From positions 47,633,366-47,697,365 of the forward strand of contig NC_090023.1 of NCBI RefSeq assembly GCF_037176765.1: 64,000 nt of DNA. Reading direction: 5' to 3'. Below the pieces are notes generated by a model. That model saw only the letters and a program-made list of their open reading frames with translations. It was not told the DNA's origin and searched no databases. Positions 30,692 through 41,646 of this stretch are shown here, in pieces (positions within the stretch are counted from its first letter, which is position 1; each line of letters begins with the position of its first letter). Position numbers and translations under genes: made by a program. The stretch comes from Anolis sagrei. Its lineage: Eukaryota > Chordata > Lepidosauria > Squamata > Anolidae.

Positions 30692-31786
30692 CTAGGCAAG
30701 TTCTGTTACTTCGGAAGCCTGAACCCAACTGTTGAACTTGCTAGGCCATCCTAACCATTTCACTAAGTATTGCTTTCTCGCCCCTTGGCCTTTTGTGGAT
30801 AGAATTTTTTCAATCCTGTAGATGCAGTCTTTGTCTGTATTAATCTTTTGCAGTTCTTCAGCATAAAAGCTGCCTATGACATCTTCACCCCCATAATCTT
30901 TCAAAAGAAACACCGGCTTGTCTGTTTTTTGAAGAACCTGGTCCACAATGAATATCTCTGTGGTAAAGTTCTGTTCATACCCCTTAGCAAATTTACCCTT
31001 GCTTTTGGAAATCCTCACGTGGTCTCCTTTTCTGATTTGGTTTGCTTTTACCTCTATTCTTTTCACAGGGGGCCCGTAAACTCTCCTCCACACTGTTAAG
31101 GCGTTGGAGTCGTTAACATCTACGGGTCTCGCTTTGATAGTGCGGTGAAAACTGTGGTTATAACTTTTGAGTAACAAAGGCAGAACATCGATGTAGGTAA
31201 AAGTGTTATGAGCTGTGAAATATCTCCACATTTTTGTTTTTAAAGTTCTGTTAAATCGCTCCACAACTCCAGCTTTAACCTCGTTGTTGGTGACAAAGTG
31301 TTGGACCCCATGATGTTTCATAAGCGTGGATACTGACTTGTTTAGAAACTCTCGCCCCCGGTCTGTCTGTAATTTTTCAGGTTTTCGACCATCTTGTGTA
31401 AAGATTGCATTAAGCCCCCCTGCCACCTCTCTAGCTGACTTATCCTTCAGAGGTACCCCCCATGCGTATTTAGACAGGATGTCTATCACTGTTAAAATGT
31501 ATTTGTAACCACGGTTATACTTTGAAAGTCGCTGCATATCCACTAAATCTGCCTGCCATTGAGAATCCACATGAGAAACAATAGTCTTGTTTCTTCTAAA
31601 ATGGATCCTCGCTGGCCTGTGTAACGTGTAACTGTCTTGTTTGGATAACCATTGAGTAACATCCCGCTTCCTCACACTTTTGCATTGTTTTCTGGCTTCT
31701 TGAAAAAGCGGACAAACACCTCCGAGGCTTCCTACCTTCCCCGGCGAATAATATATTTTCTTTAGGATTTCTGCGTATTCTGACAT
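30692..31786 (-). CDS. INT: Polinton integrase with chromodomain
   Basis: A retrovirus-like DDE integrase that inserts the element and makes the 6-bp duplication. From the ATG at 31786 (about 364 residues) the catalytic residues lie in QADLVDMQRL (first Asp), QTDRGREFL (second Asp) and AGVVERFNRTL (Glu). A mid-C-terminal SH3-like stretch (IRKGDHVRISKSKGKFAKGY) is followed by a chromodomain (YRIEKILS...QYLVKWLGWP...NSWVQASEV, about the last 50 residues). The upstream TTG at 31813 is not needed. The chromodomain may steer insertion to marked chromatin, as in chromo-integrases. It lies just after the poly(A) signal of the outer gene. Confidence 0.94.
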   Translation of the reverse strand: MSEYAEILKKIYYSPGKVGSLGGVCPLFQEARKQCKSVRKRDVTQWLSKQDSYTLHRPARIHFRRNKTIVSHVDSQWQADLVDMQRLSKYNRGYKYILTVIDILSKYAWGVPLKDKSAREVAGGLNAIFTQDGRKPEKLQTDRGREFLNKSVSTLMKHHGVQHFVTNNEVKAGVVERFNRTLKTKMWRYFTAHNTFTYIDVLPLLLKSYNHSFHRTIKARPVDVNDSNALTVWRRVYGPPVKRIEVKANQIRKGDHVRISKSKGKFAKGYEQNFTTEIFIVDQVLQKTDKPVFLLKDYGGEDVIGSFYAEELQKINTDKDCIYRIEKILSTKGQGARKQYLVKWLGWPSKFNSWVQASEVTELA

Positions 31787-31832
31787 GGCTCTTAATGCAT
31801 GAAATGAACACAAGGGTACAGATCAAACTCAT

Positions 31833-31838
31833 TTTATT
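31833..31838 (-). terminator. Poly(A) signal of the right outer gene
   Basis: AATAAA on the - strand, about 41 bases after the likely stop of the outer gene and 47 bases before the integrase ATG. It separates an outer transcript from the integrase and virion transcript. Confidence 0.55.
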
Positions 31839-31878
31839 GAGAAAACACACATAGCATCTCTATTCTGCAGGATTTGTT

Positions 31879-32775
31879 TTAAAGACAGGACATGATGGAA
31901 ACTTCCATGGTCTGCGAGTCCCCGATCTGTAGATTCCGCACATCACCCGAAAGGTGGATACTTCCCTATGGAAATCAAACAAATAGCATTGAGTCTACAA
32001 CACACAATTTCATCACTCTCTTTCACAACACCATACCCCACCCTACCCCACCCCCACACATACACAGTATGAACATTCTAACACTTACCTTAGAACTCTC
32101 AAAACCGTCAGAAGTGTTTTCATCAACAGCCGTGTTTTCCTTTTCCTCTGCCGCATACTTCAACAGATCAGATAGGAGTGACCTCCGAATGCTTCTGTCT
32201 GGGTTTGGTTCTTCACACATACTCTCGCTATCCTTATAGTCTGCTTTACAGTCCATTCCTTCATCCATCTTTTCAGCCTCAGCCTCCGCCCGGCGTTTTT
32301 CCTCCATTTTGGCATGCCATCTTCTCAAATCCTCAGGGTCTGTATCAGGCACTATCTCTTCGTCCTGGTAGCCGAGGTTATTAGTCAGACTTCCATACCC
32401 TTCATCATCAACATCCACATCAGCGTCGCCACATCGCATTCTCGGCATTTCAGGGTAAAGCTTTTTCAAATCGACACGGTCTGTACCCCGACCATAAAAA
32501 TCAGGCTCAACATCTGTGAATTTATTTTCCACAGCATAAAGACCCGGTAATAAGTTGAGCCTTGTCGGTGGTTTTGCACTCGAGGATTCTCTCCGCTTTT
32601 TAGGACTGTTCACAGGTGTTCCCGGTATGGAAAATCCTGTTGCCCCCTCCGTGATTGGATAAGACCAGTACCTGTACTCGCTTTCAGCTATTCTCTTCAT
32701 AGTTGATTGCTTCTTTCTAGGCGCATCTGGTGCTGAAAGGCTCACGGAGGTTGAAGGGCCAGCGGGTGATTCCAT
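31879..32775 (-). CDS. Right Polinton gene, spliced, function unknown
   Basis: Starts MESPAGPSTS inside the right terminal repeat, sharing its first nine residues with the left gene. The main exon (about 229 codons, 32089-32775) is followed by a donor GTAAGT and an acceptor giving an intron of about 120 bp and a short last exon to 31879, both in frame. The protein has nuclear-signal-like SPKKRRESS (about residue 55), an acidic middle (DADVDVDDEGYG, YQDEEIVPDTDPEDL), a charged helical stretch (KMEEKRRAEAEAEKMDEG) and EENTA-type acidic end. I do not recognise the family. Acidic patches, a nuclear signal and no enzyme motif suit a regulatory or early protein; inference only. Confidence 0.7.
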
Positions 32776-33218
32776 ATTATGTGTTGTTCTGCAAAATAGT
32801 CAGAGCAGGCTCCCTAAAACTCCACTATGGTTATTTAACCCCTAAAAACAACGCCTATTGGGCCCCACTATCACATGGTCATCTTGAGGGCCTAAACCAT
32901 TCCCTATTGGTTACAACGCAACACGTGATGGCATCTTAGAAAGGGGCCGCTAGGGGCTCAGGCTGTTCATTTCCACATGCCATTCGTTGGGGATAGGTCT
33001 ATCCATGCTATGTTCCACACAAATGGGTTGGGCGGGGTGGGGCGGACACTGGGGTGGGGTTTCAGCCCGTGGGAGGGACTCTCAGGCATCCATTTCCTGT
33101 TTAGGGCAGGCGGGACTTCCGGGCATTGAGTGGGAGGGGTGTGGGAGGGGCCTTCCCCCAAAGTGGGCGTGGTACCTGTCAAATTTGAGTTTGACGAGAG
33201 GTGCCACCTTTTACTACT
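32750..33218 (-). repeat. Polinton right terminal inverted repeat
   Basis: Complement of the left repeat, about 469 bp, about 97% alike, ending ...GGTGCCACCTTTTACTACT. It includes the outer gene's first codons at its inner edge. Confidence 0.95.
32776..32910 (-). promoter_or_regulatory. Promoter-like region in right terminal repeat
   Basis: Mirror of the left set: a TATA-like TTAAATAA word at 32831-32838 on the - strand, with CCAAT words further out, about 56 bases before the start codon at 32775. The promoter role is inferred. Confidence 0.6.
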
Positions 33219-33224
33219 AACCTT
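33219..33224. repeat. Polinton target-site duplication, right
   Basis: AACCTT, identical to 16196-16201. Confidence 0.95.
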
Positions 33225-33635
33225 TCATATGACATTTGTGGTTCTCCACATCTACACCGACCACTTAGGTTGGTGTAGGGCTGAATAAGCCTCATGGCAG
33301 CCAAATGCTACACTTTAATGTGACCTTTCCCTACAATATGTTGGGAGATAGTCTGAATTCAGGCTCAGAATGTGACTATCCCCTGACTGGCCAAAGCAAT
33401 TCCTACTGCTCAAGCAGCCTAGGAACATAGAATGCCAGTCACCATCTCTTCCTGGCCTTCAATGTTGCAGCAGTCTCCAGAAACAACACAGGTCCTACAG
33501 GTCCACCATCACCTACAGTGACATTGGTCAAGGATGCAACATTCTGGAAATGGAAAGAGAAGAGGAGAGGGAATTTTTTCTCTCTCCCTCATACCTAACT
33601 CTTGGCCAGAGTCACTGTAGAAAATGTCAGACAGG
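33225..33635. other. Non-coding, nothing recognised
   Basis: No coding frame or named repeat seen. Confidence 0.4.
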
Positions 33636-33935
33636 TAGAACTCATCATGGGAGACTGTATTGAAGATCTTCCTGAAATCAAGTTATGCTACATCCACAGC
33701 ATCCCCGACCAAGCTTGTAACTCTATCAAAAAAGAGATGAGATTAGATTAATCTGGCATGACTTGCTTTTGAGAAATCCATGTTAACTTTTAGTAATCAC
33801 TGCATTTCTTTCTAAGTGATTGCAGACTGCCTTCTTAATGATCTGCTCTAGAATCTTTCCTGGTATTGATGTCAGGATGACTGGATAGTAATTGTTTGGA
33901 TTCTCGTTGTCCAGGCTAATATTACACAAATTTTC
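33636..33935 (-). mobile_element. CR1-type LINE reverse-transcriptase fragment
   Basis: The - strand reads YYPVILTSIPGKILEQIIKK, then AVCNHL and, after a stop, HGFLKSKSCQINLISFFDRV, VDVA and LDFRKIF. This is the palm region of CR1 reverse transcriptase (normal wording NYRPVSLTSIPGKILE and HGFLKGKSCLTNLI). It has internal stops and is truncated at both ends, so it is an old dead copy. Confidence 0.8.
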
Positions 33936-34439
33936 TATGCAATGATCCTTCGTCCCCTCAGGGAGATGGTTGTGCCCTGAATCCCCTTGGAGAGATAGGT
34001 GCAGGTTATAAAGTTTTATATTACTATTATTTTTAATAATATTTACACAAGATAGGTTTGGTGGTTGAAATTAAACTACAGGCTAGAAAACCTTAATATG
34101 TCATTCCTCAACACACTTTAATGCTACATTCTTTATGATTATGGGTAAATATAAAAACTATTCTGTGGGGTTCAACCTGAAAATGATTGTTTGCTGAACA
34201 GTATGGAAACAGAACTGTGGAAAGACAATTTTCAGCAATACCGGAGCATTTAAAAAAATATTTTACATAATGTTCACATCCAATTTGGGGTGGGGGGTGG
34301 CATAAAATCAGTGATGATTCTGCTGTGAAATACAATATTTGAAAAATGGTTGGATATCATGTTCTAAGGGTTGTAAAAAATTGATGACAAGAAGAATCCT
34401 GGAGTGTCAAAAAACTTCACATTTCCGTGCCCATCCACA

Positions 34440-34793
34440 CTACACAATTAAGGTAAAGGTAAAAGTTTTCCCTTGACATTAAGTCCAGTCGTGTCCAACT
34501 CTGGGGGTTGGTGCTCATCTCCATTTCTAAGCCAAAGAGCCAGCGTTGTCCATGGACACCTCCAAGGTTAGGTGGCCAGCATGACTGCATGGAGTGCTGT
34601 TACCTTCCCGCCAGAGCAGTATCTATTGATCTACTCACATTTGCATGTTTTTGAACTTCTAGGTTGGCAGAAGCTGGGGCTAACAGAGAGAGCTCATGCC
34701 GCTCCCTGGATTCAAACCTGCGTCCTTTCAGTAAGCAAGTTCAGCAGCTCAGCAGTTTAACCCAAGGCACCACTGGGGCCTCCTACACCATTA
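34440..34793 (-). mobile_element. Sauria SINE with target duplication
   Basis: The SINE body lies at 34451-34782 in reverse, with CATTAAGTCCAGTCGTGTCC, CTCATCTCCATTTCTAAGCC and GATCTACTCACATTTGCATG, and a tRNA-like head at its right end. It is flanked by CTACACAATTA and CTACACCATTA (10 of 11 the same). Confidence 0.92.
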
Positions 34794-35985
34794 TATTGTT
34801 ATTATTCTACTTTCTCACCTATGGAATCCAGGGGTTTGTAGTTTAACAAAACACTGGAGTTCTCTAGCTGAAAACTCGAAATGACTCTCCTTGAACCACA
34901 AATACCAGGATTCCCTACAACTGGACCAAAGCAGTAAACTGAAACCATAGAAACATAACTGAAAGGGCTCTGGGATTTATTCTATACAAAATTCAGAAAA
35001 TAGCATTTTTGCACATTATTTTGCATATTATTTTCTCCTCAGAAAAGACTGCTTCCTACATAGAAGATACTGATTTTTGTGCAAAAGAACCACGGGCAAA
35101 TTTTGTACAGAATAAATCTGTAAAAAGTCATCAAAACTACATGATTTTCAAATACTTTCCAGCAAGAGGAGGGAATGTGCTAAAATTACTCCATGCTCCT
35201 TTCAAGAAGAGAATTAGTAAAGAGTCATACCACTACTATCAGATCCAGCAGTGGGTATGTGTTGTCCCTAGATCTTGGGAAACTGACCTCCTCAGCATAG
35301 ATTAATGTACTATGGTGTGCTGTTATGTCATATATTTATTATAACTAAGCATTAGCTGGTTAAAGGGTTTTTAAAAATTAGTCTGAATTACATTTTAGCT
35401 CCCCCAGAAGAATGGTTATTATGTTCTCATTTCAAGTGTGTTTATATTTTGTAAACACATAAGAGAAAATTTGGGAACAATCATTTTTAAAATATATTTT
35501 GGAAGACTGTATGTGTGGAACAACTAAATTAGTCAAAGGAAACCCTTTAAGGTCATCATAGCTTGGGAACTGAGGCCACATAACAACAACAAAAACAACA
35601 ATGAAGTCAACAAGAGTAGGTTCCTTGCTGCTTGATTCATTTGGCATTTCTTGAAAAATCAGAAAAAAAATTGGCTACTTAAGCAAACAGATGCTTTCCA
35701 TCCTATGAATTCTGGTTAGGAGCAAATCTTAGTTGGTGTTAAACATATTCATTGTTGATGCATTCTGCAAGTTTGCTACTCTGCTGATGAATATGCATGC
35801 CCATTGTGAAAGACATCTCACCATATTAAACAGTGGACATGGCTTTTAATGAGACATGCCGCATTATCACAGGATGTTTATGTCCTACACTACTGTAGAA
35901 ATTATACTGTTTAGCCGGTATTTCACCTGACTTCCTTTGGGAAGTAGCAGTCTGTAACAAAAGGACCAAGGCATTGACATCTCTG
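34794..35985. other. Non-coding; possible MITE remnant at the left edge
   Basis: The first 130 bases (GGGTTTGTAGTTTAAC...ATACCAGGATTCCC) resemble a short hAT-type element into which the neighbouring SINE inserted. Beyond that nothing is recognised. Confidence 0.35.
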
Positions 35986-35989
35986 GCAC

Positions 35990-36390
35990 ATCCTCTGTTT
36001 GGATATCAGCCAGCAAGCCAATACCTTAAATCAAGAAACAGCTTTCTAAGATCCACAGAGATATTTACAAGAACACTTCATCAAGCAAGAGTCCAAATGT
36101 TGCAGGTCAAAACCCAGAACCTCAATCAATGGCTGATACTAGATGGGTAGCTTCCTCCTGGGCACACAGAAGACTAGGAGACTTGGAAGGTGCTCAACAC
36201 ACTGCGCTCTGGCACCATGAGATGCAAAGTTAACCTTAAGAAATGGGGCTACAAAGGAGAGTTCATGACATGCAAGGGTGCAGAAGAGCAAACCGCAGAC
36301 CATTTACAATGCAGTCTGAGCCCTGCCACATGCACAATGGAGGACCTTCTTATAGCGACAGCACATCCTGATCAAGGGCAACCCTTTTGG
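35990..36390 (+). mobile_element. LINE reverse-transcriptase C-terminal fragment
   Basis: The frame reads LNTLRSGTMRCKVNLKKWGY followed by C..GAEEQTADHLQCS. This matches the Cys/His end region of LINE proteins (usual pattern LNRLRTG...RCK..KWG......C.CG..QT..HLL.CP). One Cys-Gly pair is altered and there are stops upstream, so it is dead. Family (RTE-like or other) not settled. Confidence 0.55.
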
Positions 36391-36394
36391 GATC

Positions 36395-38765
36395 CAAACA
36401 TTTCTTGTCTTTCCTTCACTTTCTGCCTCTGAAAGATAAGAGGAAGGGGAGAAAAGGCCAGCAAGGGGACTTGGGGAGAACCCCCTTCCAGCCTGCCCAC
36501 CCCGCTCTGGCCCACCATGCGGCTCTCAAGTTGGAAAAATTTGCCCATGCCTGCAATAAATCAGTAATTAGTGTTGATGTAGGCAAATATCAAATTTTGA
36601 TCAAGAGCAGCAGGAAAACGAGGGGGGTTACATAAGTTGCCCCAGTAATTTGTATTGCTGGAGTTTGCTGCTTTGCATTGTTGCAGAAAGATTAGTAGCT
36701 TTGATCCTTTGAAAACCACATACTACAGTGTTGTAATAGTAACTACTGATAAGACATATGTATATACAGACATATGTATATACTGTACTTCTGTTTTTAT
36801 GTGATCTACCTTTGGTTAATGCGTTAAGCAAAATCTGGCTATCGTCACCAAATATTTACAAACAGGTCACATTTCTGAAGGTTGCACACAGATATTCTTG
36901 CAACATCATAGGAAGGAGTAACATGTGGGAGTGGGGGGGAGAGGAAGCATAATTTCCAGAACTAGTAGTCCCAAATGCAAGCAAAATCAGTAGTGATAAA
37001 ATGTATAGCAGTTCTCTCAGAAACCTATCAGTCGCACAGAGGCTGGAGTAAGAGATGGTCCAATGCAAACGAAACTTGATATTCCCAAGAAACTGATTGC
37101 CTGAGCAAAGATATTGCTCTATAAATGCATTATGGGTTTTTTCAAGTGAATTTCAGCAATCAGAGGCCATTTTATCTGAGGTAAATGCAAATTAATCAAC
37201 TGCAGTAATGATGAGTTTTGAAGGCTAAGTACCCATCATACCAGTACCAAACCTGGTCAGTCACATAGATGCATCACATAGATGCAAAAAGTCTGCATGA
37301 AATAAAAAATAACAATAGTGAGAGAACTCAGCTTGTTGATTCTTTTGAACTGGAAAAAATCTGACACAGATAAGGCACATGGAGTTCTTCAGGAGTACAG
37401 AAATCCCAGTGCAAGGGGATTTTTCACCACTTCCATTGTATTTATCATTTTAATTGAAAATATTAATTGCGTGGAAGCATTGACATCTCCTTGCATAATG
37501 ATGAATATACTGACAATATGAAGAAACTTTGGTCAAATGAACACATAAGCTTTACTCATGGACTCTTCTATTTATACAGGATTACCCAAAAAGCACACTA
37601 TTATGTAAAAATTGCATAATCTTTTAATTTTTATTTATCTTGAAAAGAATGTTTCTGTAAATGACAATATAACATTTGGATTTTTTAAAGTTTAATTATG
37701 AAAGTATGACATGCAAATGACCTCCACCATGCTGCCTCACAGGTATGTACAATTTCAAGTGCATTTTCCATGACCTGGTTCAACATGTCAGGTCCCAGTG
37801 CATGAATTTATGTGCAAATATTTCCCTTCAGCTGTTGCCTATTGTGACGTTTGTTATTTTACAATTCTTTAGGTAGCCCTACAGAGAAAAAAAATGAATT
37901 CGTGAAATCAGGAGAATTGCCTGGCCAGCTGAAATCTGCATTTCTTAACATTATTCTTTTGCTAAACATGTCTCCTAGGTCCTGCATAGTCTCTATGGTC
38001 TTGGTGTGTGCACAAAAGACCATTCATTTTCTTTTCTTTTCTGTTTTGAATAATTTTTAAGATACACAATTTTTTACAATCAAGTAATAAAAATGGTGGA
38101 AAAAATAAAAGGGAAAGTGGAAAAAGCAAAAAAGAGGTGAAGGGCAAGGGATTATAATTTTGACTTCCAATCCACTTCATGGTGGTAAAATTATTGTCCT
38201 TTTTGTTTTATTTGAAAATTCTTATCTCCTTCTTCCCCATCTCTCAAAATTGATATGTGGATCAATTTATTCCTTTTTTCTATTTCCTTCCTCTATAGTG
38301 TGATGGCACACCTGAGCCTTTGGGAAAACTATATTGTCTGGCTTTATTCGGGGGGGGGGGGGGTCCCAAAGCAATGGTTATAAACTGCCTTAATCTTCTT
38401 TCCTGTGAAGCTTGGCTGGCCACAAACTTCAGTGATCCTATGGACTGATGGTATAAAATACTGCTAAATGCAACACAAGAGAAAGTGCTAAAAATGCCTG
38501 TTTTGGATTGCTAGGCCTAAGATTCCAGACAATACCCAGGCCTCTAAGGCTCTACTTCAGAAAAGAGGAGCAGTCCAGAAAAGAGCTCGGTGGGGAAATG
38601 GAACAAACCAACTCAGGCAGGCCTCTGAGGGGTGTTTTAAGCTCCACCCAGAAATAAGTAAGGTCTACACTATTGGAAAGTATAGTTATAGTTTCATAAC
38701 TCTGTGTGTTTTTTATGAGCTCCCTGCAAATAATCTGCTCCTATTGTTATCTCATTAGAGTCTTT
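36395..38765. other. Non-coding, nothing recognised
   Basis: AT-rich DNA with a short repeated ACATATGTATATAC word near 36755 and a poly-G run near 38350. No gene seen. Confidence 0.4.
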
Positions 38766-38769
38766 TAAT

Positions 38770-38982
38770 CATTTTATCCTGCACATGTGGCCCACCCTTT
38801 GTTATTGTGATTGTGTTTATTGGAATGTTATTTTGCTATTGTGTCACTTTTTTCTGTTATTTTGATGATGTTGTTTGCTGTTTATGTTTTGGTTTCATTT
38901 TGCTGTAATGTAAGCCCATGTAAGCTGTATGTAAGCCGCTCCAAGTCCCCATCGGGGAGATTGTGGAAGGGTATAAATAAAG

Positions 38983-39021
<39 letters not shown>
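38770..39021 (+). mobile_element. L2-type LINE 3' tail with (TTA)n
   Basis: Ends with GTAAGCCGCTCCAAGTCCCC, ATCGGGGAGATTGTGGAAGG and GTATAAATAAA, then ATT/TTA repeats. This is the standard L2 3' end in reptiles. Confidence 0.8.
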
Positions 39022-39023
<2 letters not shown>

Positions 39024-39029
39024 AGACCT

Positions 39030-39720
39030 ATAAACAGGGGGAACTGAAGCAAAGGAGGAGACGGCAAAACCAAGACTTCACACATATTATTATATTTTAA
39101 GTTCTTCAAATATTCCTTTATAAGTAGCCAGTCCATTTGTTCCTTTGACTTGCCATGACTTTTTTATCCATTGAGTTAGTCTGTCCATATTCATAATCTC
39201 CATTATTTTGACTAACCATGCATCAATCGATGGCACTTCTTTTGTTCTTCAAGATCTTGCGTACACTATTCTTGCAGCTATTACTAAGTAATTGAAAAGT
39301 ATTTCTTTATTTTTCTCTTTTTTTATATCAAGCATTCCCAGCAAAAAATGTTCCAGTTTCATTTGCAATTTTATTTTCAACATTTCCTGGATATTTTCCT
39401 GTACTTCTTGCCAAAATTTCCTTCCGACTCCACAAGTCTACAACATGTGGAAAAATGTACCTATTTGTGCCTCACTTTTCCAACATTTAATTGATAATTT
39501 TATAACACTTGGCAAATTTTGAGGAGTTATATAGCACTGGTACATCATTTTGTACCAGTTTTCTTTTAGATCATATGCATAGGTATACTTTATCCTGTGA
39601 TTCCACATTTTCCTCATTCTTCAAATTTTATATTATGCCCTAAATTTGCCACCCATTTTACCATGCATTCCTTGACCATTCATTTTTAAAATACAATTCT
39701 AAAATTTTGGTCCATTTGAA
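39030..39720 (-). mobile_element. L1 LINE ORF2 C-terminal fragment
   Basis: The - strand reads KWYKMMYQCYITPQNLPSVI, then CWKSEAQIGTFFHMLWTC and FWQEVQENIQEMLKIKL. This is the region near the end of L1 ORF2 (C..C..GT..H..W.C). Stops and frame changes indicate a dead, 5'-truncated copy. Confidence 0.75.
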
Positions 39721-39859
39721 CATGCTATATGTCTCCATAACAAATTTCCAAGAACTGAAGTGTTAATATCTGAAAGGGGAAAAAGTATTATTACAATTGT
39801 TTTGAGTTTTCTAAAAGACTGTAACACTTTTGAGCTACCTTGTACTTTTATGGAGTTCC

Positions 39860-39980
39860 AGGTTAGTACACATAGAGTGGGCCTTTAGTATCCACTGGGG
39901 TTTGATTCTAAGACCAGTTGTGTACACCCACATTTGTAAATGCTAAAGTCCTAAAGTATATAAATGAACTTGGGCATCCC
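39860..39980. mobile_element. Possible Tigger-like DNA transposon fragment
   Basis: The words TATCCACTGGGGTTTGATTC and TAAATGCTAAAGTCC resemble Tigger-type element ends. Too short to be sure; a similar fragment lies near 63880. Confidence 0.3.
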
Positions 39981-40109
39981 TAATATAAAATGACTAACAA
40001 CTCAAACAAATGCCAAAAGAGCCTGGGTATTTGTGAAATGCTATGAAAGTACAGTAGGGTATCCCAGTACATGTTCTTGGCACACAGCTAACAATTTGCT
40101 ATTTGTGCC

Positions 40110-40192
40110 TATATATACAGGGTTAGTCAAAATGCATAGGCCAATAAGCCATTCAATTGAATGGCTTATTGGCCTATGCATTTTGACTAACC

Positions 40193-40203
<11 letters not shown>
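40110..40203. mobile_element. Perfect 94-bp palindrome (mariner-like ends)
   Basis: Both 47-bp arms are exact complements, centred between 40156 and 40157 (CAATTG). The outer part reads TATACAGGGTTAGTCAAAAT, which looks like a mariner-type terminal repeat with TA target, so the palindrome may be two ends joined with nothing between. Confidence 0.85.

Positions 40204-40240
<37 letters not shown>
40196..40240. repeat. (TA)n microsatellite
   Basis: TA run directly attached to the palindrome, perhaps grown from its TA target site. Confidence 0.95.
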
Positions 40241-40244
<4 letters not shown>

Positions 40245-41628
40245 CCAGCCATGGTGGATTGAATCCATGAATAAGAATAAGCCCTAATGAACATACAACT
40301 GTATGAGTAGCAAAAGATAGCTTTGTAAGGAAGATTTGCAGGACTAAATCCCAATGGCAGAATCCTAAACCAAGTCTGTTCTCATATCTCGGAGTCATTG
40401 ACAAGCTTCCATCTCAAGTACAGTCCAAAGATTACAACCAAACATATGACATATGTCAGCAAGATATGATAAGCTCAAAACCGGTTCTGTGAATGTTAGA
40501 GTTTTACATTACACAGCATGATTAAATCACTGCAGTAACAGTCGTCATTGTGACAGATTTCTTGTTTCGACTACAGTTAATGGGGTTTTCAATAAGCATG
40601 TTTTTTTGTTTATAGAATGACTACACAGGTGATTCACTGTGAATGATGTTGCTATCTTGAAAATACCGCTATTTATAGATATGGCCTTGAAACTAAGTGT
40701 GGCATTTTAGTAATCTTCCTAACAAGAATATTACCAATAGTGATTGAATTTTATTTTTATGATGTAAAGAAAGAAAGGGACTCCCTGGATGTGACTCATT
40801 GGGCACTTGATGTATTGTCTTCCCTGGATCAGTCTTCTTCACAGAAAGCTATACAGTAGTTGGATTTTATTAATTCCATCATTCTACAGACCAGACAGCA
40901 GGAAAAAAATTGGACAAGTTACTTTTTTGGACTATGAACTCCCAATTCTCTCATCCAGCATGACCAGCAAGATTCCTTAAAAGTAACTTTTCCAAATTCT
41001 GATACTGACCATGCAACTATTTATTTGTGATCATTGAATGTGGGAATAAAATTGCTACTCTGAGATTAATCTTAACCACATTTGGGTGTGTATCCCCAAG
41101 TATTTTCCAGCACAATATAAGTGGTTGCCTTATTATGATTCAGGGGTTCAGATATTATCACAGGTTACTATAGAACACATGACATCCATATTGTTCTGGC
41201 ATAACATTACTGTTGACTGCACGGTATGGAGTTTCAGGAGCAACTATGCCTGAATAGTAAAGCATGACCTAAATATTTGTTGAAATGTTTTCAGATTTAG
41301 AGTTGCCTTGAATTCTACAAACCAAAATTGAGCTTGTATCTTAGAATCGACATGGTCTTTCATCATGTGATAAGGACCATTAAGGTCGATGTGCTTACCT
41401 CACGCAATAAAGTCTGAAAATTTTCATGTTATTATTTTACAATTGCTCAAAACCAAAGTTTTGGAGCATGTCATCTTCCAGTATCTTCCAATGTCAATGA
41501 AAAACTGTAGTCAGAATAGTCAAGGATGTTCAAACAGCAGTTCAATGCTTCAACAATATCTGAAGGGTCACATGTTGCCCATTCTGGTTCTAGATGTTCT
41601 TTGTTCTACACCTCTTTTTAGCAAGAAC
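40241..41628. other. Non-coding, nothing recognised
   Basis: No gene or named repeat seen; a short (TG)n run follows at about 41629-41646. Confidence 0.4.
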
Positions 41629-41646
41629 TGTGTGTGTGTGTGTGTG

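Larger units (their letters stand above)
16202..33218. mobile_element. Polinton/Maverick (adintovirus-like) element, looks whole
   Basis: A 17,017-bp element with AG...CT ends, inverted repeats of about 470 bp and a 6-bp target duplication. It carries the full Polinton core: protein-primed DNA polymerase B, retrovirus-like integrase, packaging ATPase, adenain-type protease, major and minor capsid proteins and small basic virion-type proteins. No evident breaks are seen in these core frames. Gene order is two strand blocks that converge at about 27.5 kb. The two terminal repeats differ at about 13-15 sites (about 97% alike). If they were identical at insertion, that suggests an age of very roughly several to some tens of millions of years; this is inference. 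The adenain-type protease and capsid set place it in the adintovirus-like animal group. Confidence 0.97.

Noticed and set aside
30663-30728. Longer N-terminus for the minor capsid protein
   Set aside because: It would start at a TTG inside the integrase frame. The ATG at 30662 gives the usual family opening.
31787-31813. Longer N-terminus for the integrase
   Set aside because: It depends on a TTG; the ATG at 31786 is sufficient and follows a poly(A) signal of the previous gene.
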